Shown here: piece by piece, positions 48,518-60,955 of the stretch
How positions within the stretch are numbered: the first letter of the stretch is position 1
Layout: each line of letters starts with the position of its first letter
From: Cinclus cinclus
Taxonomy: Eukaryota > Chordata > Aves > Passeriformes > Cinclidae
Assembly (NCBI RefSeq): GCF_963662255.1
Contig: NC_085049.1
Location: 51,220,837 to 51,284,836 of the forward strand
Direction: 5' to 3'
DNA length: 64,000 nucleotides
Made by a program: the position numbers and the translations under genes
Notes under the pieces: model-generated
Told to the model about the DNA's origin: nothing
Databases searched by the model: none
Seen by the model: only the letters and a program-made list of their open reading frames with translations

Positions 48518-48533
48518 ATGCCATTCTGTCATG
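48518..48533 (+). other. Candidate 16-base microexon
   Basis: A very good acceptor (TTGTTCTGTTGTTTTTCAG, AG at 48516-48517) is followed by ATGCCATTCTGTCATG and the donor GTAAGAGG. Both sites match consensus well. The length is not a multiple of three. No host gene is known here. Confidence 0.15.
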
Positions 48534-51500
48534 GTAAGAGGGGAGGCAAATGAAAAAAAGGAGAAAGTTGCTTCTTTGGTGAAAAAAACCCAAAGCCATG
48601 ACCTCACTTATTTTCTCTGTCCCATTTTTCCAGAGCTCCACTTCCTGGTCCTGTCTCCACCGTACCCAAATGCAAGCACCCAAAAGTCCTTCCCATGCTG
48701 GATGACTGTGCAGATGCACCCAAAAATGTCTTAGTATGGTATCCCACATGATCCATGAGAGTTAATTGGCTAACTGACTGGGTTAAGCCAAGCCAATGGA
48801 CAAGACATCCTTGGTGAATTCTGCTCAAGGCTAGAGGAAAGCACTAATCTGAGCTTTGGTCATGGGGATGGATGCACCTCATAAGTCATAATTAAACAAA
48901 TGAGAGAAAGAAGGATTTTTCAGACCCATAGTTTTGGTTTTCCATACTGCCCTTGCTTGCCTTTCTCCCCAGTATTAACATTAGCTATGGATTCTCTCTG
49001 TTTAAAGTTTGGCTTGTCATGTTATTTGTTAACCTGAGGGTACTAAGACAATCCTATAAGTTTGGTTATTGCTTCATCTATTCAAAAGAACACTACTTTT
49101 CCTTTACGTGAAAATTTTCCTTTATTATCATTGTCAAATATTAAATTATTTGCTGAACCATTGTGCAACAATATGTCTTATAACATATTTGTCAGTGGAT
49201 ACATTTATCTAGTATGGCTATTGTATTTAAAAAAATAAATCATATTTCCTGGATCTTTTTAACTGAAAATATTTGAATTTAAATTAAGCCTTATCAAGTT
49301 GCTACATGTATAAATATGAAGAAGCTCCTAAAATAGGTTTTAAAGAAGACAATGCAGTAATTGGAGAATGGCAGTCATTCTTTGAAGAAAATGAATAGCA
49401 TCAGCTTGTAAAGCGATAAGCCCACTATTTGACATTCAAAAAATCAATCAATCAGTATTTGTTTAGATCTCCTAAATCAATTGGAAATAAATTTGTAGAT
49501 TTTGATGTAGATGGAAATTGACAGTAGGTATTTTCATAATTTTGTTTTTAGTTTTACTTCTCAGGATTTGTCTCCGTGAAATGGCACAATTTCTGGGTTT
49601 TGACTTGTTTTGAATCCATTTAAGATGTGTAACACTACTGAAATCAAAAGCAGGACTTTTTCTCAACTAAATAAGGGCTGTGATTCCCCACTCAACTATT
49701 TATGCCCTTACCTTTTATGTTCTTAGTTAAACATACATTTTTATCCTCAACTCCTACACATGAAATTTACTGTTGACCTCTGATCTGATGGTGAGTAGAA
49801 TTCAGGGCTGTCGCAGAAGGATACAGAGAAAAATGTCCATGTGTACATGATTCAAATGTGTTTTACAAACACCTGGGGGTTTATTAGAACTTCTGGGAGA
49901 AATTCAGCGTATTATACCACATTTCAGGGATTTTGAGGATTTAATCCAGAGATAAGTGAAACATGCAGGTTTAATGGCTAAGCAGTCTGTGGGAGAAAAA
50001 TCTTGTTCACTGTTAGCAGATTTCTCCATCAGTCATTTATAAATGTCAGGATCCAAGGGCCTCACTGCATCACTGGATAAGTAAGTCAGCTACTCACATT
50101 CAACCAAATGCAGCAGACACTCAATCTTGTTTCAGCGCATAGGACAGGTATAGTGCAAATACAATTCAAGGTGATTTTTAGCAAAGCTTAAATTCTTTAA
50201 GGTGCCTTTAATGGCAAAGAATCAGAAGCACTGTGGCAAGTCATACATGTAAATAGAAATCATGGAGGAATTCTAAACCCTTTCATTACAGAGCATGGAA
50301 GAAAAATGGTCCTGTTTGGGAAAATTACTTGAAGCTAGAACAAAAACATAGATGTTTCTTTGTTAAGCAGTCTCATGTGGTCTCATCTATTTCAGAGGAG
50401 TTGACCTTCTAATCCTGGAGTTTCAACGTGTTTCTGTAGCTGCGGATGCAAGAAAATCGTTGGGAGATGCTGTTAGTCAGCTGCCCTTAAGGCTGGTTTA
50501 TAATTACTGAAGACAATTACAAGATATGTCAAACTATTATGTGATGTTATCTGAACAGGTTAAAACTCATTAGAAACCACATAAAATCTTTTTTCATTAA
50601 TGCCATGAAACAGTCCAGTACCTCATTTTTCTGTCATAGGCAAATTTCTCTACTTTTAGGAACACAACCTCCTGTGTACAGTATTGGCCTGCAATCACGG
50701 CCAAGTAGATTAAGTATAAATTCAAAATCATTAGATTTGGGTTACAATTCCTTTCCCTACCATTAAGGTGTAGGTTAAGGAACAAACTCCTCATAGGGAT
50801 GGTCTCAATCTCTTGCTTCTTCACTCCATGTTCAAACCTGCTCGCTCTTGCTGCCACGTTGCTTGCTGCACTCTGCCAGCTGCAGTCTCTTGCATAATGT
50901 ACTCATGGCCTGGGTCTCTGTGTGTGATCTTGCAGGCATAATTTACACTCTCAGAAATACAGTTGATAGTCATCAGGGAGTGCAAGGATTTTTTTTTCTT
51001 TGTTATGTGTATTTGCAATTTGTCTGCAAGTTTGGTCTTTGTAGATGAGTATTGAGTGCCTATCGGGGCTGACCTTCCACCACAGCTCAATAAACTGTCC
51101 TGTTGACTTAGTCGCTGGCTGATGACTTTTCTCACATTTGGAAGCTCTACTTCACACAGATTTCACAGATGTTTTCTTTCATTTTGCACAAAGTAAAAGT
51201 CTGGAGGTTAAACACAATTTGTTTTTTCTACAGAACAGCATGCTTTAGTGCATTTAAATGTCAAAAGGCAAAATAAAGATTTTTAACTGAAAAAAAAAAT
51301 AAAAATGGATGTCTCCATTTCCTAAGCACAATAATTAAGAAAAAAAAAAATAAAAAGTCATGCCAGTCATGCCATGAATTACAGTAAAGCAGCTGAAGGT
51401 ACAGAGCTAAGAAATATAGTATTAACACAACTTTGATTTGGGAAATATTTGTGATAACGTACCACTTAAGCACGCTCAAGTAAGCAAGGTAAAAAGCACC

Positions 51501-54500
51501 TGGGTATCCTTATAGGTCTCCATTAGCTCTACAAGTCTGTGACCTGAGATTATAGCAATAAGCAGGTTCAAACAATAACATTTCAACAGGATTACAGCTG
51601 ATATGTTACAGTTCCTATGTCTCTTAGTTAAGAACCTGAGTGTTTGCTTTATCTTCACCTTGTATTAGATAAGTAGAAACCAAAGAAGAAAAAACAGTTT
51701 GCAACTTCCGTCTCAAAAATGGCAAAGTTGAGCTCCAGCTTTCTATATCCTTCATGCAAATGGAGGATAACAGGATAAAAGCTGGAAAGTAACTGTTTGT
51801 GTGAGGGTCTTTCTGGGATCATGTGTTTTTCCAGCTGCAGAGAAAAAAAAAGTCTGTTTAAGAATTAAGAAAAAAAGTCCAGATAACTTGAAAAATGGTG
51901 TCAAAGATTTTCTGACTTGAACCAAATCTGACCACTATTTATGGAATCATTCTAACACGGTTATGAAAGAATATGATAGAAAGAAAGATATATGAAAGAA
52001 TTTCCCAGTTTGTCAGTGTTCATACTTCCAGAGGAGTTCTCATGACAGAGCTGCTGCCTAGAAAAATTCTGTAAACTTAGTTATTAAAATCTTTTAAAAT
52101 TGTATTTTAGATTTTTAGGCAGCTAGCTGACCCAGTTCTCCCATACTTGAGGTGAATTTTTCAAAAAGTAAATAATTTCTGTGAAACATAAGGTTAGAAG
52201 TCTGACTTAAACTACGAAAAGGCAAGAGTTCAGATTTTCAGATCTGTGCCTAGGTTAGTTAAACATTCAGATGATCTTTCACTAGAATACTCTGTCAGCA
52301 GTATCTCAGGGATATTGTAATCAATAATCTCTACTGAAAAAGTTCTTTAAAGGCACTTTTTGCAGAACAAAGCAAAAATAAGCAGCCAGACAGCTAAAAT
52401 CCTAAACATTCCAACCAGGAACCATAACATTATCTCAGCATTTTCCCCAGTGTACTATATCTGACAGTAGATATTTCAGAAGAAGTATTTTGTTTTCTGT
52501 ACTTTCATTAAACTGCTTGTTTTCCTGTGTTAGATGCTAAAGAAAATGTCTACAATTGTTCACACTAACAATACAGTAGTAAAACACGTTTGGTAGCCAT
52601 AGCTTGTTAATATAAGCAGAAATGCTATCCAAATTTATGCCTCTTTAGACTGGAATTACTATTGATGGTATAAGCTTTGTGCAAATCTGTGGATGAAGCG
52701 TCTGGCCCTTGTCTGGATTTAACTGGATTCAACAAAAGAGCTGAACACCTTTCTCCCGGCAAGAGAGCAGAAGCACTGATTGCTGCTGATGGAAGCAAAC
52801 GCAGCTTGCTGATGGCTGGATTTTAGGCAGCTTAATTTCAATTTTATAAGTTAGTTTATTGTGATTCCTGCAAGTGAATTTTTACTTTTACCATTGCATA
52901 ACCTGACCCAAGCAGTCTTTCGGGCAACAGTGAAACTACTATTTATTATAATGGTGCCCAGTGACTCTTAACAAAGACCACTAACAAATATGCAGAGTTA
53001 AAAATCAAGCCATATATCCAAAAGACCCAACATTTCAAACAAATAAGTGATATGAAGACAAAGAGGAAGTACTCTTATCCCATTTGGGGGCTTTGGAACA
53101 GTAAGTGATGAAAAGATTTGCCACCAGTGAACCAGTATGTCAATGGCAGAAAAAACTCCAAACCTAGAATTTCTGAGTCTCTGTCTATTGTCCTAAGTGC
53201 ACCACTTCAAAGCTGATTTCAACAGTTTATTTCTAAATCAAGATTCAGTGGTGGTCTCAAGTAACTTTTTTAGCTTTTTTAGTTTGTGGGTTTTTTTAAC
53301 TTTTTAAAATGTCTCTATTTACATTTCTCATAATCCTCACAATAGCTCATTCTATATATACATAACCCTTACTCTCTCATCTCATTTTGACCATGAACAA
53401 ATAATCATCTCATGGAGGCAGCAAAGGGAGCACATATCTTCAGTTCATTAGAGACCTCTCATCTCCAGAAAGTTGGAGAAAGCTTTGTGATTCAGGGTTT
53501 GTCCTTGTTCACACTATTTTCCAATTTGAGGAATGCCAATAAATGTGATGGAGTAAGACATGTGTGAACCCAAGTACAGAAGAGAAAAACCTGGCCTTTC
53601 TTTACCTGAAGTATTCCTCTCTGGCTTTTAGGACTATAAAGCCCACACAATTCAAATAAGCCAAGTACATTATGTAAAAGATATTTTTTATATATATTCA
53701 TGATGCATTTATAATCAATTTGTTTTGGTGAGAGAGGAAGCTGAAAAGGCTTTAAATAAATAGGGAGAAATATTCCAGTGTTTTTTTTCATGTTTGCAGA
53801 ATCATGCCAACATACTAAATATGTTTGTTCTTAAATTTTTGCATTAGCGTTTATTATTTCTGTAAAGCATAATAAATATTTGCAGACAAAAATATCACCA
53901 CTTGGAGTTTTCAGCTATTGCACTGAAGAAAGAATCACAAAGAAATATATGATCTTTTGGAGTGACATGACAAAGCACTTTGTAAAGAGAATAACAGTGA
54001 ATATCACTTGCTTTAAAGTAATTAATTTTAGTTTCTCTAAAATATAACTGCTTTCTAATATACAGAGTAGACTCTTAGCTACTGCAAATTTGCACAGGAT
54101 ATTTAATTTACTGGGGTTATGTTGGGGATTTGAAAACTATTAGCGGACACAGCTATCTTTCTTTGAAGTAATGAAAAAGAATACTTTGCTTTCTGATAAA
54201 CAAAAATATTGTGAGTATTTCAAGCTGCTTCCATACAGGCATCACCAGTGTGATGAGTGTGGGAATCACATCATGCAGAGGTACAGGGCAGCAGATGGAG
54301 GTGTGCTAACAGTCTAAATTTTCAGTGCCATGTCTTAGGAACAGGAGTCCTGTTTGGATAGCCCTGCTGTAATGGTGTGCCTGTATGAGTGCATGTGGGC
54401 ATAAGTGTGCAGGTAGGGACTGGCTGACACATCCCTGCCCGAAGGGGTCCACCTGTCATTCCTTCCCTGGACCTTTTGCCACTCGCAAATATATTTTCCA

Positions 54501-55439
54501 GAGGAAGGTCTGAAAGGTTTGAAAATCTTAATGTTCTTCCTAAAGTATTGAAAATGGATGACTGAGGATAAGAGAAAGACTCTTAGAGGAAGGGCTGATA
54601 TATAAACATCCTCTTGATTAGAAACATAAGACTTGATCCAGAGAAGAAATTATCACAATGCCTAAGCGCAAGAAGAACTCCAATCAGGCTTGCTAAGGAT
54701 TAGAAAAATTGCAAGAATGAGGCTAGGGACATTTAAACTTTACTTCTTGTTTTTCCTCCCTGCAGTGAATGTAGGCATATTACCAAACCTTTTTATTCCA
54801 TTCCTCTGAGCTTCTCAACAATTGATATGTACCTGTGTCTGAGCTAGTAAAGTATATAAGATGGTGTTACAGAAATATTAAAAGTGTATCCAATCCACCT
54901 AAACGTATGAAACATTACTCTGATAATGACTGATGAATGGAATTACTTATAAATAAGAGCATGATGCGTGTGCCATGAGAACAGACCCCAGTCCAGGAAT
55001 GTTGGAGGTGAGGTACTGAAAGTTGTAACAGTCATGCTGATCAAATAATTAAATCTGAATTTTTTTCAGACTCAAAAACCATTAAGAAATTCTTCATTTA
55101 CATTCTGCAATTATTTTTTTTTCCTGAAACTGTAACTATAAAATGAAACAATGCTTTGCCAAGATGTGCTTTATACTTTGAAGAACCACAATCAGTTTCA
55201 ATGTAGCCATTAAAATAGATGGGTGTTGGCATTGACAGTCAGACTAGAATGATACTGTTCAGGATATCATACATTCATTCTCAATTCATGATGTTTACAA
55301 ATAGCATAGTGCCTAAGAATCATGTGTTGTACTAGACTTCAATACTTCATGTTAACTTGAGCAATCTGTATTAAAATAGGACAGAGAGCCAGATAGTAAA
55401 CTTGTGATTTCTGCAATACTGGGAAAGTGTGGAATTACC

Positions 55440-55645
55440 GGCAGAGATCTGTGTGGGACTAGGTAGGCTGCCCAGGGGAGTGGCTGAGTCACCAACCCTA
55501 GAGTTATTTAAAACACATGTCCATTTTGCACTCGGGGATATGATTTAGTGGTGGACTTGTCAGTGCTTGGATAATGATGAGACTCAGTGATCTAAAGGTT
55601 TTTTCCAACATAAACAATTCAATTACACTGTGATTCTGAGTCTCA
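55440..55645 (+). mobile_element. CR1: CR1 LINE 3' end, old copy
   Basis: Recognised by TAGGCTGCCCAGGGGAGTGGCTGAGTCACCAACCCTAGAG, then the GATATGATTTAGTGGTGGACTTGTCAGTG segment, then ACTCAGTGATCTAAAGG and a tail ending in TGTGATTCTGAG. The order matches the last 200 bases of a CR1 subfamily. Many substitutions point to great age. Confidence 0.9.
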
Positions 55646-56689
55646 AAATTGCAAACTACAAGCATTTATTTCATAGAGTGAAGAAGTTAGGGGCTGCACC
55701 ATCCAGCCATTTGAGACATCATTAAATTCTTTATTCTACACTCAACAATAAGGGGAGAGATACACTTCCCTCATTTCCCATGGATGTCATAAATGCTAAT
55801 ATTGCTAATATTAGCAACCCATTCCTCCAAGGCTATCATGCCTTTTACCTGCTCTGGAAGGCCCTTTAAGTTTGCCCTACATTTCATGATCACTAGGCAC
55901 ACTGGAATGGAATTGCATTTGGGTGAATTTATCTTAATTTTGTCATTACTTCCCAATAATTTAAGATTTTGACTGCCAATGCATAAGAACACTGATTTTT
56001 ATTCAGACACAAAAATATTTTAGAAGGTAATTTTTGGAGCAGTAAGTTTTGGTCATTTTTGGAGTAGTAAGCAGTAAGTTAAATCCAGTAAATTTCACCG
56101 GTGAAAAATCATGACTTTTCACAATATTGAAATGCTTTATCTGGTTGATCTAGAAATATTGACATTAAATCTTTAGAAACTCATTATGTAATTCAGTATT
56201 TAAAAAAATTAATGGAGCTAAAAATAGTTCAGGCTGGGAAAAATTGAATGGTAAACATGTACAGTTCTCATCACTACATGATGGGAATCTATGTGGGAAG
56301 GCTTTTTTAGAAATATGAAACATACACCCTGTTGTCATAAGGAATAAATGCCATAAGTTCTGTGATCAAAGCATTATACAAGACTATCTGCATTTGTATT
56401 TAGCACAGCTGAGAATGTTGTTTAAAGAAAGGTCACCTTTTATTTTGAAACATTAGATCACTGGGATCATATGTTAATGTCACTACATCTGCTAAAGCAA
56501 AAAGGGTATTATTTACTGCACTTCCCTTGTAATTCTAGATATTTTTACAGGAATGGAGAATGGGAGCTTGGCTAGTGATTCTTAAAAGAACTAGCAAGCT
56601 TGACTTACTAGAACAAAAAAAAAAGCTGTTCTCATATTCTCATCTCACTTTTGTCCTTTGTATTTTTATGCTAGGTATTCCTTTTTGTT

Positions 56690-56775
56690 GTTTTTTCCTG
56701 CTTGTTTGGGTTTTTATTTGGGTTTTTGGGGGGGATTTTTTTTTTGGTTTGTTTTGCTTTTGGGGATTTTTTGTA
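56690..56775. repeat. T/G-rich low-complexity tract
   Basis: Irregular alternation of GGGTTTTT and longer G and T runs. Confidence 0.7.
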
Positions 56776-57884
56776 AATGCATGGTAGTTTTACAACTGGT
56801 AATGCCCAAATAATAAAACATGATTTCAAATTTCATTACAAAGAGTCATCCTAGACAAATTACCTCTTTAATCTTTCCTGTTTTTTGAGTTTGGATCCTC
56901 AAATTCTTGGATGTCATGCCTGAAATCATCCAAAATGTTCTAGATCAAACCAGTATTTAAAATGTGTAAACCTCTTCACCTCTTCCTCATGACTTTTAAG
57001 CTGAAGTGGCTCTATCAATAGTGTTTTGGGAGCTTCCCATTCAGAACATATACATGACATTCACAGAACTGACATTGATTACATTAGCTTTGGATAAGTA
57101 CCAAACACAAATTACAAATGTCCTGTGGGAACTGCAGCTTCTGTTCCCTCAGGAACTGAGCAGTATGAGCAATATAATTGCAAAACAAATAACCGCAATT
57201 TCTATTTCTTTCAGAAAATGAAAACAGAATAATCAGGTGGCACTCACACCACTGTTTTTCTAGGGCTGCCTAGCCATGTAGACAGGCATAAAGTTAATTT
57301 GTGCCTATCTTGCCCAAAAATTTTCTCAGCACTTCAGTGACTATGCAGTTTCAAAGTGCCTGTTATATTTCTATGTGTCAGCTAGCTTGTACCTGTATCC
57401 CTATAAAAATTCAAGTCTAAACTGAGCAGTGTAGGATTTATTCAGAGCCACCTGACCTCTTATTAAGCCCCCTGGAGAATTCTGCAAACATTAGTCACAG
57501 TGAACATCATGACTATTTATTTGATGTAATGCTGACGCTGATCCCATTCCCTTAAATTATCTAATGTTATAATAACTGGAAAACCAATTACAGAGATAGA
57601 CAACATGTTTTCAGTCTCATTATCCTCAAAAGGTTGAAAACATTTAAAAATTTCAAGTCATGAGACACTGAGGGTGCACTGAGAGTAAGATTCAGTGTCC
57701 TTCTACTGAAGATTAACCATTGTGCATCCAGGCACATAAAAAGGTGGAGCAGATATTAAGAAAACAAGAGAGGGCCCAATTTTAGGGTAGGGTTTAGAGC
57801 ATCCAATGTATAGAGAGGAAGAACAGAAATTCCAATTCCTGAAATGTTACACTGGACAAGTGTTGACCAAAAAGACCCAACAAA

Positions 57885-58045
57885 CAAACAAGTGAGCAAA
57901 CAAACTGGAGAACCCGAACCCAAAATAAATAACCAAAACAAAACCAAAACCAAAAACAAAACAAAAACAAAACAAACATACAAACCAAAAAAAAAAAAAA
58001 CCACAAAAAAGCCACCAAAAAAAACCAAAAAACCACAACCAAACA
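57885..58045. repeat. A/C-rich low-complexity tract
   Basis: AAAC, AAAAC and ACAAACC units repeat irregularly over about 160 bases, the longest tract of this type in the window. The open frames over it on both strands are compositional artefacts. Confidence 0.85.
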
Positions 58046-58070
58046 AAAGTTTAAACAAATCACTACTTTA

Positions 58071-58100
58071 TTGCAGGATTATTTTTTGCAGGATTATTTT
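58071..58100. repeat. Exact 15-base tandem duplication
   Basis: TTGCAGGATTATTTT occurs twice in direct succession, 25 bases after the A/C-rich tract. Confidence 0.9.
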
Positions 58101-60889
58101 TTGGACCCATCAGAGCCTTGGATCAGCTCCTCACAGAGCTGCATGGCTGCGAGTGCCAGTGCCCAGCCAGGTATGGGAGAAAGGCGAAGGACTTGAAGTG
58201 GGACCACTCTGCAGCAGAAGAGTGCTTTTAAGCCAAATGAAAGTGACTGTGCAACCACAGTCTCTGTTTTCTCTCTTTACTTTGCATAGAAAATTTATGC
58301 AGTTATGATTTCTACCGGCACACTTGCATTAATAATTCCTTTAAGGACATCTCCTAATTTTAATGACGCAACCTCTTAGCTGAGCTGGATCCACTCATCA
58401 GCTTACAGAGCTTTAACACAGCTACTGAGAGTTGTTTCCCATGCCATTCCTTTGAAGCACAATCTCTCAACATAATTTTCTGTTAGTACAGTGCCATGTG
58501 GCAATTAGCTTCAGATTTACTCAATATGTTTTCAAGTGTGAGCTACGTATAAAGTGTATTTATGGCATTCTGCAAATCTTATGCTTATTTTTTTCTATCA
58601 CCTGCATTATTCTTAAGCTCCCTGTGTCCTCTAGTGGCTACCTATCAGAATTGCATAAATTGGCAAACAAATAATTGTTTACATTTATCTATCTCAAAAT
58701 GTTTTAAAAACTAATTAGCTTTCCACCCTATAAATTTTATCCTGTGTTCATTCTTATCCCTTTTTTACTAAATTTTATATTAAAAGTGATATTATATAGT
58801 TATTCCTAGTAAGCATCTGCAGTGTATGTGTCAATATTGACAATTTTAAATATAATCTTCTTGCACACACATGTTTGTCTGTTGTCTAGTTATCTGTGTG
58901 CTTGCTGGAGATTTTAGCATCCATTATGAATTGAGGATGGTTATACAGGTCTTACCAGGTATTGTGGACCATTTCCTTACATACAGAGTCCCATTCTTCT
59001 CTCACTTGGGCATGCCAAGTTTTTCCTTAGAATTTTAGAAGTTGCTTCAGTCCATCCTAAAATCATATTTGTGTACAAACCACACTACATTTTTAAAGAA
59101 TTTGGATTTCAGCCTACTGTGAAAAGCTAGTATGTGAGCACATAATTGACAATCGTTCCATAATAAAGATACATTAAGAACAAATACAAATTTCACATGT
59201 AACTTTATTTGGGACTTTCTGAATTCTTGACTATATTTTATCAAAGTGGGGTCCAGTTCATTTAGTGTTAGCCATTCCAAGTTGTAAAAGCTGTAAGTTA
59301 GGGCAAGCAGGCTCCCATTCAAACCAGCAGAATAATAGTACTTCTAAGAGCATATAATTCTATAATATTGACCTAGGAAAAAGGAAAAATTGCTACTCTA
59401 CAGGAATACCTTATACTTCACATGCCCTAGTATACTTGTCCAGCTACAAATGGCTGCACTTAGCCACATCCTCATATCCCTTTGAAACAGGAGACATGAT
59501 TATTATTTTAAGTGCAACAAACCAGTGAAACATGAATAGGTATTTATTAGATTTGAATGTAATTTATGTGAATGAATGTGCTAGAATAGGAAGAAACTGT
59601 CCATGTGCACTGAATAGAAGTATTTGTACATTTGCAGAAGATAGTTCACACTGAAGTATTTTATACTTCCCAAAATGTAACTCTTGGAGGGAAGGAATTT
59701 GAAGTTCTCTAAGTAAAAAATTCAGCCTGTGGCAAGCACTTGAAGTAGAATTATTTTCAGTCTAAATAAAAAGAAGATACCAAATGTATAATGATCAGAA
59801 AATTGATTACTGAAAGGGAAGTTTTAGAGAAAAAATAAAAAAATGCTACCATATATGCTTGCAGTACTACACCTTCCTCTGTTCCCAAGATGTCTCAGGT
59901 TGACTCATTGATTGGATAAAGAATATTTTAGAGTTTCAAGATCACTCCACTTTGAACTACTAAAGCCATTTGATTAAATTATAGGTAAGAGACATAGAGT
60001 GAGAAAAAAAAAATATGCCAACAGCTACTCTCCTTGGAACAGACCTGAGAACTCCAATATCTGTAAATTCAGTGACACTTCTTGACATTAAATTTCACAA
60101 CAGATAAGGACAAAACAGAGAACGACTAGAAAGAAAAGTAAAAGCCTAAGGAAGCAACATTTAGTACGTTTTTTTCTTGACCAAATCTGATAAAAGGCTC
60201 CTTCTCTTTCATAATTGCAATGTACTATATGTAGTATGATTTGCATCACTTTGAACAAGTTGATCCAGGCACTCAGGAAACTACTATTCAGCTAATCAGG
60301 AAGATTTGTTAACCAGTGAGTGAGTAACATAGTGCTTCAAACTTTAACACACAAAATTTTGTTGCATACTACCACAACCATAGTCATGAGCAAAACCCAA
60401 ACATAATAAAGCCCAAATATTAATATTATCATGATTACAGCAAGTAGAGCCTGATCCAAATTTTAGTGCGAGTGATTTCATAGTCTGTCATAAGAATGGA
60501 TCAGAGAATCCTTGCACCACAGCAATGTTCAGGAGAGTTCATGATTCATTTGGCCAAATATTATTCTTCCTGAATTTTCTAAATAGCTGGTGAGTGTGAT
60601 CAAAAAAATCTGGAAAAGAAAAAAGAGTGAGATAAAAACAACAAAGAAAATGTTCAAACTCACCTATGACTGAGCCAATCTGACTGCTATGAATGACAAT
60701 GCAGAGGATATAAAGGAGAATATTCAGGATGTCTAAAGACATAAGTCGAATGTTCTGCATAAGTACAGATTTGCTGTGTGAAGTCCAGCAAGTCACTTGG
60801 GTCCCAGTTCACAGAACTGAAGTATCTTGAAATCTATTTCAAGTGACACATAATTAAGTATTAAGTGTTAAATGTTTCAGTACCCTATG

Positions 60890-60955
60890 AATCTAAAAAT
60901 GGTTGGATTGAATGACCTAAAGGTCTTACCCAAACTAAATGATTCTATGATTCTT
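60890..60955 (+). mobile_element. CR1: Short CR1 LINE 3' tail
   Basis: ATGGTTGGATTGAATGACCTAAAGGTCTT followed by AAATGATTCTATGATTCTTGG matches the last ~60 bases of CR1, including two octamers. The extreme 5' truncation is common in the family. Confidence 0.85.

Larger units (their letters stand above)
44846..55439. other. AT-rich intron or intergenic DNA
   Basis: This stretch contains an unrecognised open frame at 46610-47107, a T/G-rich tract at 47278, a candidate microexon at 48518, A runs near 51290 and 51340, and a polyadenylation-like AATAAA at 51089. No gene or clear repeat family was identified. Confidence 0.4.
55646..60889. other. AT-rich intron or intergenic DNA
   Basis: Contains a short tandem duplication (56029-56081), a T/G-rich tract (56690), an A/C-rich tract (57885) followed by a 15-base duplication (58071). 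No gene or repeat family was recognised. Confidence 0.4.

Noticed and set aside
50820..51130. Possible solo long terminal repeat with CTCAATAAACTG near 51086
   Set aside because: The polyadenylation-like motif is suggestive, but no TG...CA ends, target duplication or second copy was seen.
57756..58308. Open frames on both strands over the A/C-rich tract
   Set aside because: Their translations are runs of Lys/Thr/Asn or Phe/Val/Leu caused by low-complexity DNA; no gene is supported.
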